Below are positions 20,686-31,693 of a DNA stretch of 64,000 nucleotides, piece by piece. The stretch covers positions 23,833,001 through 23,897,000 of the forward strand of contig OX031058.1 of assembly GCA_943736015.1 (NCBI GenBank). The letters are read 5' to 3'. Position 1 is the first letter of the stretch. Each line of letters starts with the position of its first letter. A program made the position numbers and the translations under genes. The DNA is from Tridacna crocea (taxonomy: Eukaryota; Mollusca; Bivalvia; Cardiida; Cardiidae). The notes below the pieces were generated by a model, which worked only from the letters and a program-made list of their open reading frames with translations, did not search any database and was not told where the DNA came from.

Positions 20686-20822
20686 TTAACCCTTTACTAA
20701 ACAATCCCTGGGCTTTATGAATCAGGAAGAAGCCTTCTGAAAACATTGTGGGAAAAGAAAAAAATGCTGGTATCCAGCATTTTCTCCTTTTCCCACAATG
20801 TTTTCTATCCTCTCCTATAGGA
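20686..20822 (+). mobile_element. Pal-A1 left half
   Basis: TTAA, L arm (aatccctgggctttatgaat) and complete hairpin, then a break at ctcctatag. The R arm does not reappear. Confidence 0.8.
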
Positions 20823-20825
20823 ATT

Positions 20826-21110
20826 GCTAGTTGAACGTATTAAACATGCTACGGTTAAGTAATGTCAAATTGCAGCTAACTACGGTCAAATACATTTAAA
20901 CTAAGGTACGTACAGTAACAACATCATAGTTAACCATAACAAATTTTTGAACATGGTCAACAATTTTGCACGTACTACAGGAAAATCGTAAGTTCAAACT
21001 ACGTTCATTAAAACGGTTAACTAGGGGTAACTACATAACTATGTTCAGTACATTTAACTACAGCCATCTACAGTCATTCCCCACTACGTAACATGTAACC
21101 AATTGGCTTA
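20826..21110. repeat. Region of scattered ACTACG / GTTAACTA motifs
   Basis: Motifs such as ctacgg, actacg and ggtaactac recur in both orientations over ~280 bp, giving more CpG than the surroundings, much like H1 and H2 interiors. I could not define ends or target duplications; it follows a truncated Pal-A1. Confidence 0.4.
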
Positions 21111-21194
21111 AACTACTGACTTGTTCCTGATTTTCTTGCTAATTCCAAAGTGAATTACTACTTCACATGAGATTTTTTTTTCTAAAAAGATTCA

Positions 21195-21422
21195 GGTCTT
21201 TTACCACACAATCCCTACTTTTGACGACCCTGAGAAAGAAAGCCTTTAGAAAACATAGTGGGAAAAGGAGAAAATGCTGGTAACCAGCATTTTCTCCTTT
21301 TCCCACAATGTTTTCTACCCTTCACAAAACAAATTTCAAATTTTCAGTCACTTTTATTCTGTTGTCTGCAAATGCTTCAGATTTGGACAAGCCTAAAGTT
21401 TTGTCGTTTGGTAATGAGTTAA
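21195..21422 (+). mobile_element. Pal-A1 MITE, full length
   Basis: Left TTAA is lost (ggtcttttaccacac), right end gtaatgagttaa intact. Hairpin nearly perfect (one acatag in place of acattg). A further R-arm fragment in the opposite sense follows at ~21423-21495. Confidence 0.87.
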
Positions 21423-21495
21423 GTGTTGTTACCACATGACAAAATTGTACACTATTCCAAATTAAAAGCATTTGCAGACATCAATATAACACCAA

Positions 21496-22150
21496 AGATG
21501 CCAACAACTCGAATGAATTTGTTCAGGGATCTTGTTGAATTGTTTTGTGTTGGTAATACACATACAATCAAAGAAGTTTTTAATTTATGCAGTAACTGTC
21601 TTATTTCATCATATTTTCTTTGGAAGATAATCCATAAACATAAAGAATATACCTAATGGGCACTTCAGTGCTAGATTTATGAACAGTCAGCATGCAACAT
21701 AGCCATTTGTTTTTCATAACTAGGCTAGTGCTTTATGTTCTTGTAGACAACTCGATAAATAGTCTTGTATAAAATTGCATTTTTGAAAACATTACAAAAA
21801 ATCAGTTAAAAAGGTAGAAAGTGCTTGCTGCAAGCAAATTTTCTTTCTTCCACAAGGTTTTCACAATGTAGTCATTTATCAAACTTGAATTTCTTCTGAT
21901 TATTTCTTTTTCCTGGGATCAACTCTGATGAAATTTGTTTCATTGTTAGAAGCAGGTGAAAACTTAAGTGTGTGAGATCTAGCAAAAAATTTGATCACAA
22001 ACTGGCCTCAATGTATTGAAGAAATATCAGACACATTAGACTTGGGTTACCAAATGGTACTGTTGGAAATGTAATTTACCTTTATGACAATTATGCTTCC
22101 TGCCACAAATATTTCACTGAAGAGTCTTTCAGTCTAAAAGTAAGACCATA
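21496..22150. other. No recognised gene
   Basis: Overlaps the end of a 77-codon frame that begins in Pal-A sequence. A worn hairpin (ggtagaaagtgcttgctgca, agcaaattttctttcttcc) at ~21813-21860 is probably another Pal-A relic. Confidence 0.4.
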
Positions 22151-22154
22151 TAAC

Positions 22155-22391
22155 TGAGCCATGCTCTGACATAAAGGGTCCTAGTGTATCTTCATAAATA
22201 TGGTACACAGTAAGCCATCACAAAGTTTTGGATCCATAATATCCACTTCTTTGAAAAACCAACTTAATCATGAGATAGACCGGTCCATGAGCATACAGAA
22301 AATTGATCAGTGGTGAAAAACTTTGGCTCTGGTCAGCCTGCACGGACTTTTCTAGATGCAATAAGCTCCTTTTTCATAGAGCCTGACTCAG
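22155..22391. mobile_element. Foldback family X, uninterrupted copy
   Basis: Ends tgagccatgctctgacataa (left) and agctcctttttcatagagcc (right) are inverted repeats. The interior has 'ctggtcagcctgcacggac', a shared X landmark also at 44188 and 55433. The 72-codon frame at 22310-22528 is read-through. Confidence 0.75.
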
Positions 22392-22647
22392 ATACTGTAA
22401 TTTCAAGTTTGTTATTGTCCAGAATGTCTCAGAGCAAAGCAGACAGGGTAGATCTAAAATTTGGGTTTAATTTTGCAATAGCAGCCTGTCTACCATGGGA
22501 ACTTGTACACTTTCAGCTTTCATCATGATTAGTCTCTGTTACAGGAATTACAGTCCTTTGAAATTATTACTTTGATCCAGTCGCAAGATTAGGAACTTGT
22601 GAGGACTACTTGCCAGCCTGCAACAGTTCTTTTTAACATCAGGTTAC

Positions 22648-22875
22648 TTGACTCTTTACCACACAATCCCTACTTTTGACAACCCTGAGAAGGAAGCCTT
22701 TGGAAAACATTGTGGGAAAAGGAGAAAATGCTGGTAACCAGCATTTTCTCCCTTTTCCAGGATGTTTTCTACCGTTCACAAACAAATTTCAAACTTTCAT
22801 TCACTTTTATTTTGTTGTCTGCAAATGCTTTGGATTTGGACAAACCTAAGATTTTGTCGTTTGGTAACGAGTTAA
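22648..22875 (+). mobile_element. Pal-A1 MITE, full length
   Basis: Left TTAA decayed to TTGA, right gtaacgagttaa kept. Hairpin right arm carries an extra C and ccaggatg in place of cccacaatg. Confidence 0.87.
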
Positions 22876-22989
22876 GAAGAGAATGATACAAGGTCTCCAT
22901 TTCTTTAATGTCATACTAGCAGACCACACCCAGAGTAAAATTATACCTCCAGGATATTGATTCCTCTTCATTACTAGTTTCTCAACACT

Positions 22990-23185
22990 TTCAGTTGTAA
23001 GCTTTACCAAACAACAATATTTTATAGTTAGCCAACTTGAAATAGAATGAGAATTTTCAGAAAATAGCTCAAATATTGGAATTTATCATTGAAAACGTGG
23101 GAAAAGGAGAAGATGCTGGTTACAAATATTTTCTCTTTTCCTCCATGAGTTTTTCCAACACTTTCTTTGAGGTCTTTTATATAAA
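22990..23185 (-). mobile_element. Decayed Pal-A1 copy
   Basis: agctttaccaaacaacaata, then a hairpin (gaaaacgtgggaaaaggaga, attttctcttttcctccatg) and a short L-arm trace (ctttctttgaggtc). Confidence 0.6.
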
Positions 23186-23341
23186 ACTTAAATTTGTATA
23201 AGGTTACGCCTGTGACTGAAAGTATAAAAAAGATCAGATTCAAATAGTGCTTCAACTTTGTACCAAATGAGAACATTTCACAGTTGACCATTATCAAAAG
23301 AATGGCCAAACGAAAAAGCATATATTGTTCAAAAGAAACCA

Positions 23342-23539
23342 GGGTCCGTATTCACCAACCGTTCTTAAGAATATTCTTAGGCTTATTCTTCAGAATTTTG
23401 TCAATGTGAAAGTAACAGGACTTTTGATTGGCTAAACCAATTGGTTTAGCCATTCAAAAGTCCTGTTACTTTCACAGTCAGAAAATCTTGAAGATTTAGA
23501 CAAAGAATGTTCTTAAGAATGGTTGGTGAATACGGACCC
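23342..23539. mobile_element. Foldback family Z, intact reference copy
   Basis: 198 bp, an almost complete inverted repeat: gggtccgtattcaccaacc to ggttggtgaatacggaccc. The innermost stem (aacaggacttttgattggct on one side) is close to perfect. Contains ttcTTAAgaa at both ends of the arms, the site used by Pal-A1 in the copy at 50 kb. Confidence 0.9.
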
Positions 23540-23756
23540 AGGATTCAGCAATGAAACTGAAGAAAAAAGATGTGGGGAAAAAGTAAAAATGCTATGAAGT
23601 AACCATTTTTTTTTTACAATTACTTTTCCCAACATGACTTATTTGGTTTCAATACCCAATCACATCATTTTGTCAAAAGTAGCCATGAGTGATCAGCAAA
23701 TACTTGTAATTCTGGACAAGCTGAGATTTTTGCAGTCTTTCAGTATTGTAATGAAA

Positions 23757-23945
23757 AGCTCCAGATAAGAGGGACTGATGGTTTTCTAAATCCATTATTT
23801 CTCCTTCAAATCCTATATTGTGGGTACTCATTAGAATCATCTCAATAAGATGATTCTAATGAGTACCCACAATATGGGGTTTAGTCGAGAACTATTAATA
23901 TTTTCAATTTGAAATCAAAATCACTCCCTCTATCTGCATTGGTGC
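23757..23945. mobile_element. Foldback family Y, uninterrupted copy
   Basis: Ends agctccagataagagggact and tcactccctctatctgc are inverted. The core stem tgggtactcattagaatcat is mirrored around 23845. Confidence 0.85.
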
Positions 23946-24325
23946 AAAGTTTCAAGCACTGTGGCTTGGCCTTAGCAGGCAAAAGAATGGGCGAGACTGA
24001 AAGCAGAACATTAATTTTGCTGTAAAAAACTTATTGTTATATCTCTGTTGTTATTGAAACATTGTGGGTAAAAGAGCAATTGCTTGTGACATGCACTTGG
24101 TCCTTTTCCATAACATTAACCAACCCTGGAGCGATTTATGTCTCTTTCGAATCTTTAGATCAATTTTTCAGTGGATCTAGAAATTCTGCACAACAATAGG
24201 GAAGGAGGTGGAATGGTGATAAGAATAGAATCCAGGTGAACTGGATTTGAACTCAATTCTTCCATCCATGTGGTTTTAATTATCTATGTACTAGCTTGGT
24301 GATTATTTTCATTTTCTTACCTTTC
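23946..24325. other. Worn repeats, no gene
   Basis: Hairpin remnant at 24055-24115 (gaaacattgtgggtaaaaga, tccttttccataacatt) of Pal-A type. Nothing else recognised. Confidence 0.4.
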
Positions 24326-24326
24326 C

Positions 24327-24555
24327 TTAACCCATTACCACAAAATCCCTACTTTTGACAACCCTGAGAAAGAAACCTTTTGAAAACATTGTGGGAAAAG
24401 GAGAAAATGCTGGTAACCAGCATTTTCTCCTTTTCCTACAATGTTTTCTACCCTTTGCAAAACAAATTTCAAATTTTCAGTCACATTTATTTTGTTGTTT
24501 GCAAATGCTTTCAATTTGGACTAGTCCAAACTTTTGTGGTGTGGTAAAGTGTTAA
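24327..24555 (+). mobile_element. Pal-A1 MITE, intact
   Basis: 229 bp with TTAA at both ends and all parts present: L arm, hairpin, R arm with gctttcaatttggactagtc. Confidence 0.92.
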
Positions 24556-24639
24556 TGACCACAGAAAAGAAGTTACTTATTGATTCCCATTGCTTTTCCT
24601 TTGGTCTTTTGTCACATCATGAACTCTCATTAAACACAC

Positions 24640-24804
24640 CTTTTCTTGTGCCACAATATTTTTTAAACCCTTTAATGTGGCAAATTTAGACAATTCCATA
24701 TCAAATAAACAAACAGACAATGGATTATGATAGAATTTAACCTGGAAAAAAAGGTAATCTTTCTCAGGAACACCACAACTTGGGAGTGTGTGGTAAAAGG
24801 TTAA
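24640..24804. mobile_element. Decayed Pal-A remnant
   Basis: gccacaatattttttaaacc at the left and gtgtgtggtaaaaggttaa at the right, with a worn R arm between (gacaattccatatc). Confidence 0.5.
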
Positions 24805-24930
24805 TAATGGTGAACTGCAAGTAAAGAAAGTGGTCTGCAACTTATAACTGTGTTATAGCTTGTACTGAAAGATAGAATGGTATTTTACAATGCTTTCAAC
24901 ATGATTTCAGCCATTACATGTGTGTGAGCA

Positions 24931-25122
24931 CAGAGCTCTAGATAGAGAGAGAGCTTTTGATTTCAAATTCGAAAATGTTGATTATTCTCCACTAAACGCT
25001 ATGTTGTATATACTCATTAGAATTGTCTCATTGAGATGATTCTAATGAGTGCCCACAACGTAGGGTTTGGAAGAGAAATAATGGATTAAGAATACAATCA
25101 CTCCCTATTATCTGGAGCTCTG
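24931..25122. mobile_element. Foldback family Y
   Basis: cagagctctagatagagaga to ctggagctctg, with core stems catt agaattgtctcattgag and gattctaatgagtgcccac around 25035. The uninterrupted ctccactaaacgctatg here gives the empty-site reference for the Pal-A1 insertion at 17453. Confidence 0.85.
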
Positions 25123-25135
25123 AAGCTGGTAACCA

Positions 25136-25308
25136 GGGCCCATATACACCAACCATTCTTAGTGTCATTCTTAGTCTTACTATAGATTTAGAAAGTAATA
25201 CAACTTTGACTGGCTTGATGTAGCGAATCAGAAGTTGAGCAGTTTACAAATTTAGAAAATTATTGAGATTAAAACTAAAATTTCCTTAATTTGGTGGACA
25301 TTAGCCCA
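25136..25308. mobile_element. Foldback family Z, diverged copy
   Basis: agggcccatatacaccaacc at the left and a worn mirror at the right (ttggtggacattagccc). The middle stem (caactttgactggcttgatg, gcgaatcagaagttg) is recognisable. Confidence 0.7.
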
Positions 25309-25528
25309 GGTTTTACTGGTAGATTGTAACCATATGACAATATTCAGAAAGCATTCACAGAGCAGCCATCTGTTTTGGTGATATTCTTCTTTGTTTTGGC
25401 TACAAACCTAATCCTTTAAATATGTTTGAATTTAAGACAGTTATTGTGAAAGAATATCTCATATAAAACTGGAAAGAATATCTCAAATAAAACTGGATAT
25501 CATAGATCCAAAGTCTGTATCTTCAAAT

Positions 25529-25735
25529 ATTCCCCCATCCTGCTCAATAACTGAAATGCAACTTTCAAGCTGATTGCGAAAAGCTGAATATTTCTTTTTC
25601 AAAGGTATGGGGGTGAGGATATTGCCTTATCAGATTGTGTCGATCCAAGATCAGTCTGCATGTTCTGTGTAGTCTGATCTTGATCTACACATTCCGTAAA
25701 AGGTCTGTGAGTTGCAATTAGCAGCCTATGGGTTA
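25529..25735 (+). mobile_element. Pal-A3 MITE
   Basis: ccatcctgctcaataactga start; central palindrome of gatccaagatcagtctgca and cagtctgatcttgatctaca about 25655; right part aaaaggtctgtgagttg and a tgggttaa end. Confidence 0.78.
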
Positions 25736-25750
25736 AGAAGGTGTTCATTT

Positions 25751-26060
25751 TGCAATATTGAATTTAGAAGATTAGACCCATCAGCATTTAAAATCTGTCC
25801 AAAATCTAGAATATTTAATCCAATGGATTCAAAATGTGCAACATGAAAAGTAGACCCAAAACATGCAATACTGAATTTAGAAGATTTAGAATTAGCAACT
25901 TTTTAAGTCAACTTAAAATCCACAGCATTTAGGTCAGTAGATCTGAAAGTTATATATACAGATAGAAAGTTGATCCCAGAATTCCCTAACATTGAATGTA
26001 GAAGATTTAGAATCTTCACTATTTAAAATTGATCCAATCTACAAGACTCAGTTCAGTATT
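25751..26060 (+). repeat. Degenerate ~115-bp tandem repeat, three units
   Basis: The phrase 'tgaatttagaagattta' or a close form starts three successive units (25759, 25872, 25994), each followed by a tttaaaat...gatcca-like stretch. Units differ by many substitutions and small gaps. Confidence 0.65.
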
Positions 26061-26222
26061 ATAACCCTTACAGCTCCAAATAAATGCAAGAGATATTTTC
26101 AGTTTAAAAATAAGACAAAAATAACTGCAAATCAAGATTCCTGTTGTTCATAGTGTTTCAGCAGAGTGGACAATGTAGATCAGACTACACTGGCGGCAAA
26201 GGCAATGAAAGTGGTGAAAGGC

Positions 26223-26451
26223 ACTATAACTCTGTACCACACAATCCCAAGTTTTAACGACCCTGAGGAGGAATCCTATTTAAAATATTGTTGAAAAAGG
26301 ACATGCAGGTTACAGCATTCTTTTCCTTTTGCACAATGTTTTTCACCCTTCACACAGTGTGTGTTAATTTTTCAGCTACAGTTGTTTTGCCGTCTGCAAG
26401 TGCTTTCGATCTGGTATAGCTGAGAATTTGTTGTATGCATGGTTATAAGTT
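26223..26451 (+). mobile_element. Pal-A1 MITE, diverged full length
   Basis: L arm aatcccaagttttaacgacc, shortened hairpin (ggacatgcaggttacagca), R arm, ataagttaa end. Confidence 0.8.
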
Positions 26452-26775
26452 AAGGGGTAAAGTTGATGTAAAAAAACTGCTGCATTATTGCAACATTGAC
26501 TTAAAGAGATTAAATTCTAAGATTGATTCATAGTTAGATATTGAATTTGACTGTTGTAAACTATAAAAAAAAGGTGACAAAAGTTCAATTAAAATTCAAT
26601 AGTCTTCCAGGAAATGATACAGTTTTTTGCTAATAAGCAAACATGGCAGTTTTTAGATCAATTATTAAACAAATACAACTTTTTGCATTGCTGAATCTAA
26701 CAACTACTGAAATCCATTGTTCAAAGGAGCAACTTTTTTAATCATTATATATGATATTGTCAGATAATTATTTTA
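26452..26775. other. No recognised gene
   Basis: AT-rich sequence between a Pal-A1 copy and the large foldback. No structure seen. Confidence 0.35.
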
Positions 26776-26779
26776 TCTG

Positions 26780-28425
26780 TTTCTTCCAATTTTTGTGGTA
26801 TTTGTCATAGACAATACCACTATGAGTTCAAGATTGAATTCTGAAGAGCATGTATCGTATTTTGTGCAAAGCCAAAGGAAATAAACCCAATTAAACTTAA
26901 TTTTTCTCAGGCAAATGAGTTTTTTGGTAGCACTCAGATATGTAATTTGAAATGGCATGTTAAAACACACTGAGTGAGGCCATCGATCATTGAAATACTT
27001 ATTTTTGATTGAACATAGTTTCACTCGCTCATAGCCTTTTATTGGCGCAATGATACACAGTTTGCCTACCGACCCTTTGCTTTTTTGGCCCAAAACCAGT
27101 TTGCCCCATGGCTTATTCATACTATGATTACGCGCTACTCCATTTGATTGCGTTGGGAATTAAATGTTAATGTCTAAGGATATTTCAACACTTTGGTTTT
27201 CGGGGACAAACTTAATTTTATTCTATACATTCACATCGTTTCTCTCTCTGTCCATCATGCATCCTATTGTCAAGGGGCGTTACTTCTGACTCCTCCTAGT
27301 GATCAAGGAAGATTTTCTTTTGGAAATGGAAAATCAACAAATTTAAGGTCCAACGAAAATGCCGAATTTGAAAAATCTACGAAATTTCATACCAACGAAA
27401 TTACATGAATCCACAGTATCAAGAAAACTTTATGCAATACAGCACTAGAGGTTATAGGGGTCTACTTACTACCTTAACATTATGCTAGACGGAGAAAATC
27501 TCTGAAACTAGGAAAATTTGCTTTGTATGAACTTTTAGCCCGAATGCTGTCACATTGTTAAGTCTATACAGCTTTGCCTAATAAGGCTATTTGCAAAGTT
27601 TTATGCTGCAATATTTTAACCATGTTCAAAGTCAAAGCGTCGAAAATACTGGAGTGCTATTTATCACGGAAGCCATTGTGTGGAATTAATAATTTGAAAG
27701 AAATATTATTCAAATATTTGCTTGAAAGTCAACCTTCTAAGCAATTGAATACCTTTTCAGTTGAAGGGAGAGTACTCATGACAAAGTTAAGATTATTTGT
27801 GTATTGGTGGTCTGCCTTTGATCATTAGGCAGAGTCAGGAGTAACGTTTCTTGATAGTATGATGCAAGATGGATAGAGAGAGAAACCATGTAAATATATC
27901 AAATGAAATTTGTTTGTATCTAAAAACCATGATTTTGAGATAGGTTTGGCCATTAAGATTTAATACCCAATATTACAATCAATTAATTTTGATCTATAAA
28001 TACTCATGCACTATCAAATGGAGCAGCACGTAAGCATGAGATGAACAAGCTAAGGTACGAACTGATTTTGGAATGAAGAAGTCCAGGACCAAGGGATCAG
28101 TAGAAAAATTTTGTGTATGTCATTGCGCCAATAGAAGGCTATGAGTGGTTGGAGCTATTTTCAATCAAAACTTGTATATCCACCATTGATGGCCTCACCC
28201 ACTGTATTTGAACATGCTATTTCCAATTATATATCGAAGTGCTACCAAAAAACTCATTTCTCTGAGAATATTTGAGTGTAATTGGGTTTGTTCCCTTAAG
28301 CTTTGCACAAATTATAATACATTGTCTTCAAAATTCAATATTGAACTCGTACTGTGCCAGTGGTATTTTATTTCAACAAAAATTGCAAAAATCCTGAAGT
28401 TTGATGATCATGAATATGACGTCTT
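26780..28425. mobile_element. Large ancient foldback FB2
   Basis: Left arm ~26780-27325 is the reverse complement of right arm ~27800-28425 with moderate divergence. Shared landmarks are gtgctaccaaaaaactcatt, cattgcgccaat and agagagagaaac. The spacer (27326-27800) has no frame I recognise. Both arms yield similar peptides (for example SATKKLI), one on each strand, as expected for an inverted repeat rather than two genes. Confidence 0.8.
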
Positions 28426-28429
28426 ATGA

Positions 28430-28590
28430 AAACATTCTGGGACAAGGAGAAAATGTTGGTGACCATCGTAGCTCACAATGTTTTCAACTTCATCAACACA
28501 AATCCCTCCAATTGTATGGCATATTATTATTTGTAGTCTAGAAATGCTATGGATTTGGACAAGTTGAATTTTTTGTCATGTGGTAAACAC
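28430..28590 (+). mobile_element. Decayed Pal-A1 copy
   Basis: aaaacattctgggacaagga, an unpaired tip, cacaatgttttcaacttcat, then an R arm ending catgtggtaaacacataa, which supplies the start of the next copy. Confidence 0.65.
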
Positions 28591-28755
28591 ATAACCCTTT
28601 ACCACACAATCGAGAGTTTTTATGAGCAGGTGAAGGGAAAACCTTATGAAAACATTGTGGGAAAAGAAGAAAATGCTGCAGTAACCAGAAATTTCTCCTT
28701 TTCCCAGAATATTTTCTACCCTATCAAGAATAACTTGCGTCATTGTGGCCATTGT
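28588..28755 (+). mobile_element. Pal-A1 left part
   Basis: cataaccctttaccacacaa, L arm and hairpin (centre ctgcagtaaccag), truncated in the R arm near 28755. Confidence 0.7.
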
Positions 28756-28761
28756 TTAAAT

Positions 28762-28973
28762 TTAACCGTTCACCAAACAATTCCAAGTTTTCACAACCCT
28801 GATAACAATTCTTAGGCTTTTTAAAAACTTATGGGTAAGAGAACATGCTGGTAACCAGCAATTTCACCTTTTCCTGCAATCTTTTCTGACCTTCTTGATC
28901 ACAAAATAATTTGTTGCCTGATAATGCTTTCAACATAGGCAAGTCTTAAGTTTTTTCGTGTGTAAAGGGTTAA
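28762..28973 (+). mobile_element. Pal-A1 MITE, diverged
   Basis: TTAA-CCGTTCACC to gtgtaaagggTTAA. Hairpin worn (acttatgggtaagagaacat). A further R-arm scrap follows on the same TTAA (28970-29037, gctctcaagttggacaatc). Confidence 0.75.
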
Positions 28974-29296
28974 GTTGTCATCATGTGAATGCTCTCAAGT
29001 TGGACAATCAAAAACTTTGCCATGTGGTAAGGAGTTGAGGAGGTAAAGAGTATTTTACAGGCTTTAGGATTGTTTCTGTTTTCCATTGCTATATGATTCC
29101 TTCAAAGCAGAATGGAATCATGGTCTGTTTGTATTTCAATATCATCTAAAATGTTGTAGTTAACTTCAGACTTCATGCATCCCAAGAGAGCAATAGAGAC
29201 CCTTCTACCATTATGAATCTCTTTCTTTTTCTCTTTACAGACTGTAGAGTAAATTGTTATGAATTTAGAAATTGATGGCTGTTACATTGTATTACA

Positions 29297-29531
29297 GTCT
29301 TTACCAGACAATCCCTGGTTTTAATGATCCAGAGGAAGAAGCCCTCTGAAAACACAATCGGAAAGGAAGAAAATGCTGGTAAATGCTGGTAACTAGCATT
29401 TTCTCCTCTTCTCACAGTGTTTTCTGTTCTTCCAAATCCAAGTTTCAATTTTTTAATCACATTTATTTTGTGGTGACTCCAAATGCTACCAATTCGACTT
29501 GTCTATAATTTTATTTTGTGGTAAAGAATTC
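29297..29531 (+). mobile_element. Pal-A1 MITE with a hairpin-tip duplication
   Basis: L arm aatccctggttttaatgatc; at the tip aaatgctggt is repeated (29370-29390) before aactagcattttctcc. The right end is worn (gtggtaaagaattca). Confidence 0.8.
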
Positions 29532-29631
29532 ATATTAGATGTTAATTAGATCATGATAAGACTATAGAAAATGCATTTTGATCTTCTGTCAGTACTGTCT
29601 GACATTTCTTCAGATTTTCTGCTCAAACAGC

Positions 29632-29928
29632 CCCACCCAGTAGCTCAGTCAGTAGTGTGCAAGACTTGGGAACACTGGGGGTCCCAAGTTCGAACCTTTG
29701 CCCATCCAATTTTCTTTCTGAGGATTGATGATAGTCATTGTGACAGGATTCATTGCTCTCTCACTACTGACCATTGTTTTAATGTTCGTTATGTGGAAAA
29801 GCAGCCAGAGGTCTGAAAAGAATATTGTGTGGAGTGCAGGTTAACGAAAATCCAGGAAAGCATGGATGTGTGGATTGGCTGCCATGATATAACTGAAATA
29901 ATGTTGAAAATTCCATTAAACACCATAA
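29632..29928 (+). mobile_element. tRNA-derived SINE, near full length
   Basis: A-box tagctcagtcagtagtg and B-box aagttcgaacc give a recognisable tRNA-like head. The body has 'gatagtcattgtgacagg', and the 3' region 'ggctgccatgatataactga', aataatgttgaaaa and 'attaaacacc'. This head and tail combination is the basis for suggesting a molluscan host. The 81-codon frame at 29571-29816 is read-through. Confidence 0.82.
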
Positions 29929-29937
29929 AAATGATTA

Positions 29938-30073
29938 ATCAATTGACCTTTTACCATACAGTAAAATTTTTCAACTCGTCCAGAGAGAAGGAATATACAG
30001 TCGACAGTTTTTAAATTTTTCGAATGATAGTCTTTAATCCTAAAAGATGGAAAAAAAATTGTTGGAAAAGAAT
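29938..30073 (-). mobile_element. Decayed Pal-A R-arm remnant
   Basis: ttgaccttttaccatacag, aactcgtccagag, and near the end aaaaattgttggaaaaga immediately before the TTAA of the next copy. Confidence 0.5.
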
Positions 30074-30291
30074 TTAACTCATTACCAAATGACAATATTT
30101 TAGGCTTGTCCAAATTGAAAGCTTTTGCAGACGTGACAGAAAATTTGAAATTTGTTTTGTGAAGGGTAGAAAAAATTGTTGGAAAAGGAGAGAATGCTAG
30201 TTACCAGCATTTTCTCCTTTTCCCACAATTTTTTTCTAAAGGTTTCTTTCTAAGGGTTGTCAAAAGTAGGGATTGAGTGGTAATGGGTTAA
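30074..30291 (-). mobile_element. Pal-A1 MITE, full ends
   Basis: 218 bp; the R arm lacks ~11 bp (gcagacgtgacagaaaat). Its left flank gttggaaaagaa and position suggest it inserted into the remnant at 29938. Confidence 0.87.
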
Positions 30292-30569
30292 ATCTCTAAG
30301 AGAAGAAAGTGTCAGTGTGGAATAATTTGGAATCATTCCACTGGAGTAATACGAAATATTTGCATGTTTTCCATAATTCTTGTCAAACAGAGAGATAGCC
30401 GTTAGATGATATCGGTCCACCATAAAGAGAGACCACATGATCAGGTTTTTTGTAGACAATATGATCGTCTTTTTTGCCAAACGTCATATTTAACCACATT
30501 TAAATCTCATGCCTGTAATAGCTATTGAAATGGCTATTCCAAAATTTGCATTCTGGTAAATACATGAAT

Positions 30570-31022
30570 AGTCAACCCTATACCAAACAATCTCCACATT
30601 GCTGACCTTAACTCTTTACCACACGAGAAAATTTTGGACTTGTCCAAATTGAAAGCATTTGCAGACGACAAAATAAAAGTGACTGAAAAATTGAAATTTG
30701 TCTTGTGAAGGGTAGAAAACATTGTGGGAAAAGGAGGAAATGCTGGTTACCAGCATTTTCTCCTTTTCCCACAATGTTTTCTAAAGGCTTCTTTCTCAGG
30801 GGCGTCAAAAGTAGGGATTGTGGGGTAATGGGTTAACTAAGAAGCCTTTTGAAAACAATGTGAGAAAAGCAGAAAATGCTAATAGCAAGCATTTCCTCCT
30901 TTTCCCACAATGGTTTCTAACCTAATAGATAAATCCTACCTCTTTAGTTACTTTTTACTTTCAGTCTGCAAATGAATTTCATTTGGCCATGTTGCAAATT
31001 TTGTCGTTTGGTAAAAAAGTTA
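30570..31022 (+). mobile_element. Outer Pal-A1 split by another Pal-A1
   Basis: Left: tcaaccctataccaaacaat and a partial L arm to 30607. Right, from 30837: ctaagaagccttttgaaaac, hairpin, R arm and a gtttggtaaaaaagtta end. Confidence 0.78.
30608..30836 (-). mobile_element. Inner Pal-A1 MITE, intact 229 bp
   Basis: TTAA at both ends; R arm, hairpin and L arm all close to the family consensus, so clearly younger than the copy that contains it. Confidence 0.92.
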
Positions 31023-31080
31023 TGAAGTAAATTATGTCTCTTGGTCCTTTGCATATTCATTAGTTTTATAATATCTTTCT

Positions 31081-31284
31081 TTAGTTCCTGGTCACATGAT
31101 CATATCCTTCACAAAGCAGTTTTCTTCTGTCCCTGACAAATTTCAGATAGAAATGCTGCAATCTTGCTTTGATTAGGTAGAAAACTTTGTGGTAACTGGC
31201 ATTTTCTCCTTTTCCCACAATGTTTTTCCAAAGACTTTTTCCTTGAGCATTCAAAGTTATCATTGCATGGTAAAGGGTTTAACT
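31081..31284 (-). mobile_element. Pal-A-like copy missing a hairpin arm
   Basis: The R arm is unusual; then gtagaaaactttgtggtaac joins straight to tggcattttctcc, so the left hairpin arm is deleted. L-arm remnant and gcatggtaaagggttt end. Confidence 0.65.
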
Positions 31285-31441
31285 CTTAATCCTTATGCTG
31301 CTTAGTGCAACTCACTGACCTTTTCTGCACAGTGTGTATTATTAGATCAGATTGCAAAAGTGTGTGGTCTGATCTTTGACCTACACTGTGCAATTAGGAC
31401 ATAATTATTTCACCCCAAAACATTTTTTTGAATTTTGGTTC

Positions 31442-31535
31442 TTAACCCTTTACTCCATAGATACTCATTTCTACGCATTGCTTGTAGGAGCCTTTTGAAA
31501 ACATTGTAGCAAAAGGTGAAATTACTTGTGATATT
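31442..31535 (+). mobile_element. Pal-A2 left half
   Basis: TTAACCCTTTACTCCATAGA, caatt-type A2 arm text (cattgcttgtaggagcc), aaaacattgtagcaaaaggt, then stops at the hairpin centre. Confidence 0.75.
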
Positions 31536-31537
31536 GA

Positions 31538-31595
31538 ATGTGCAGTCTGATCTTGGATCTACACAGATGTGCAGTCTGATCTTGGATCTACACAG
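31538..31595 (+). repeat. 29-bp tandem duplication
   Basis: atgtgcagtctgatcttgga plus tctacacag occurs twice in a row without change, inside the Pal-A3 core. Confidence 0.9.
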
Positions 31596-31693
31596 TCTGC
31601 TAAGGAGATATCAGTCCCTGAAACATACCTTTGAAAAAGCAGCATTTGGGTATTTACTGTCAAATTGAAAATTTCATTTTAGTTATTTAGCAG

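Noticed and set aside
26773-27120. 115-codon frame with a similar peptide encoded at 28208-28429.
   Set aside because: The similarity comes from the inverted arms of FB2, not from two related genes.
29632-29720. Functional tRNA gene (good A and B boxes), also at 6739, 16849, 32922 and 37970.
   Set aside because: I could not fold a complete cloverleaf, and shared downstream blocks and tails identify them as SINE heads.
30608-30808. Many open frames on both strands encode a similar peptide (ENIVGKGENAG...HFLLFPQCF), which looks like a conserved gene family.
   Set aside because: They are the Pal-A1 hairpin read in frame. Both strands give it because it is a palindrome, and the frames begin and end in TIRs or flanks.
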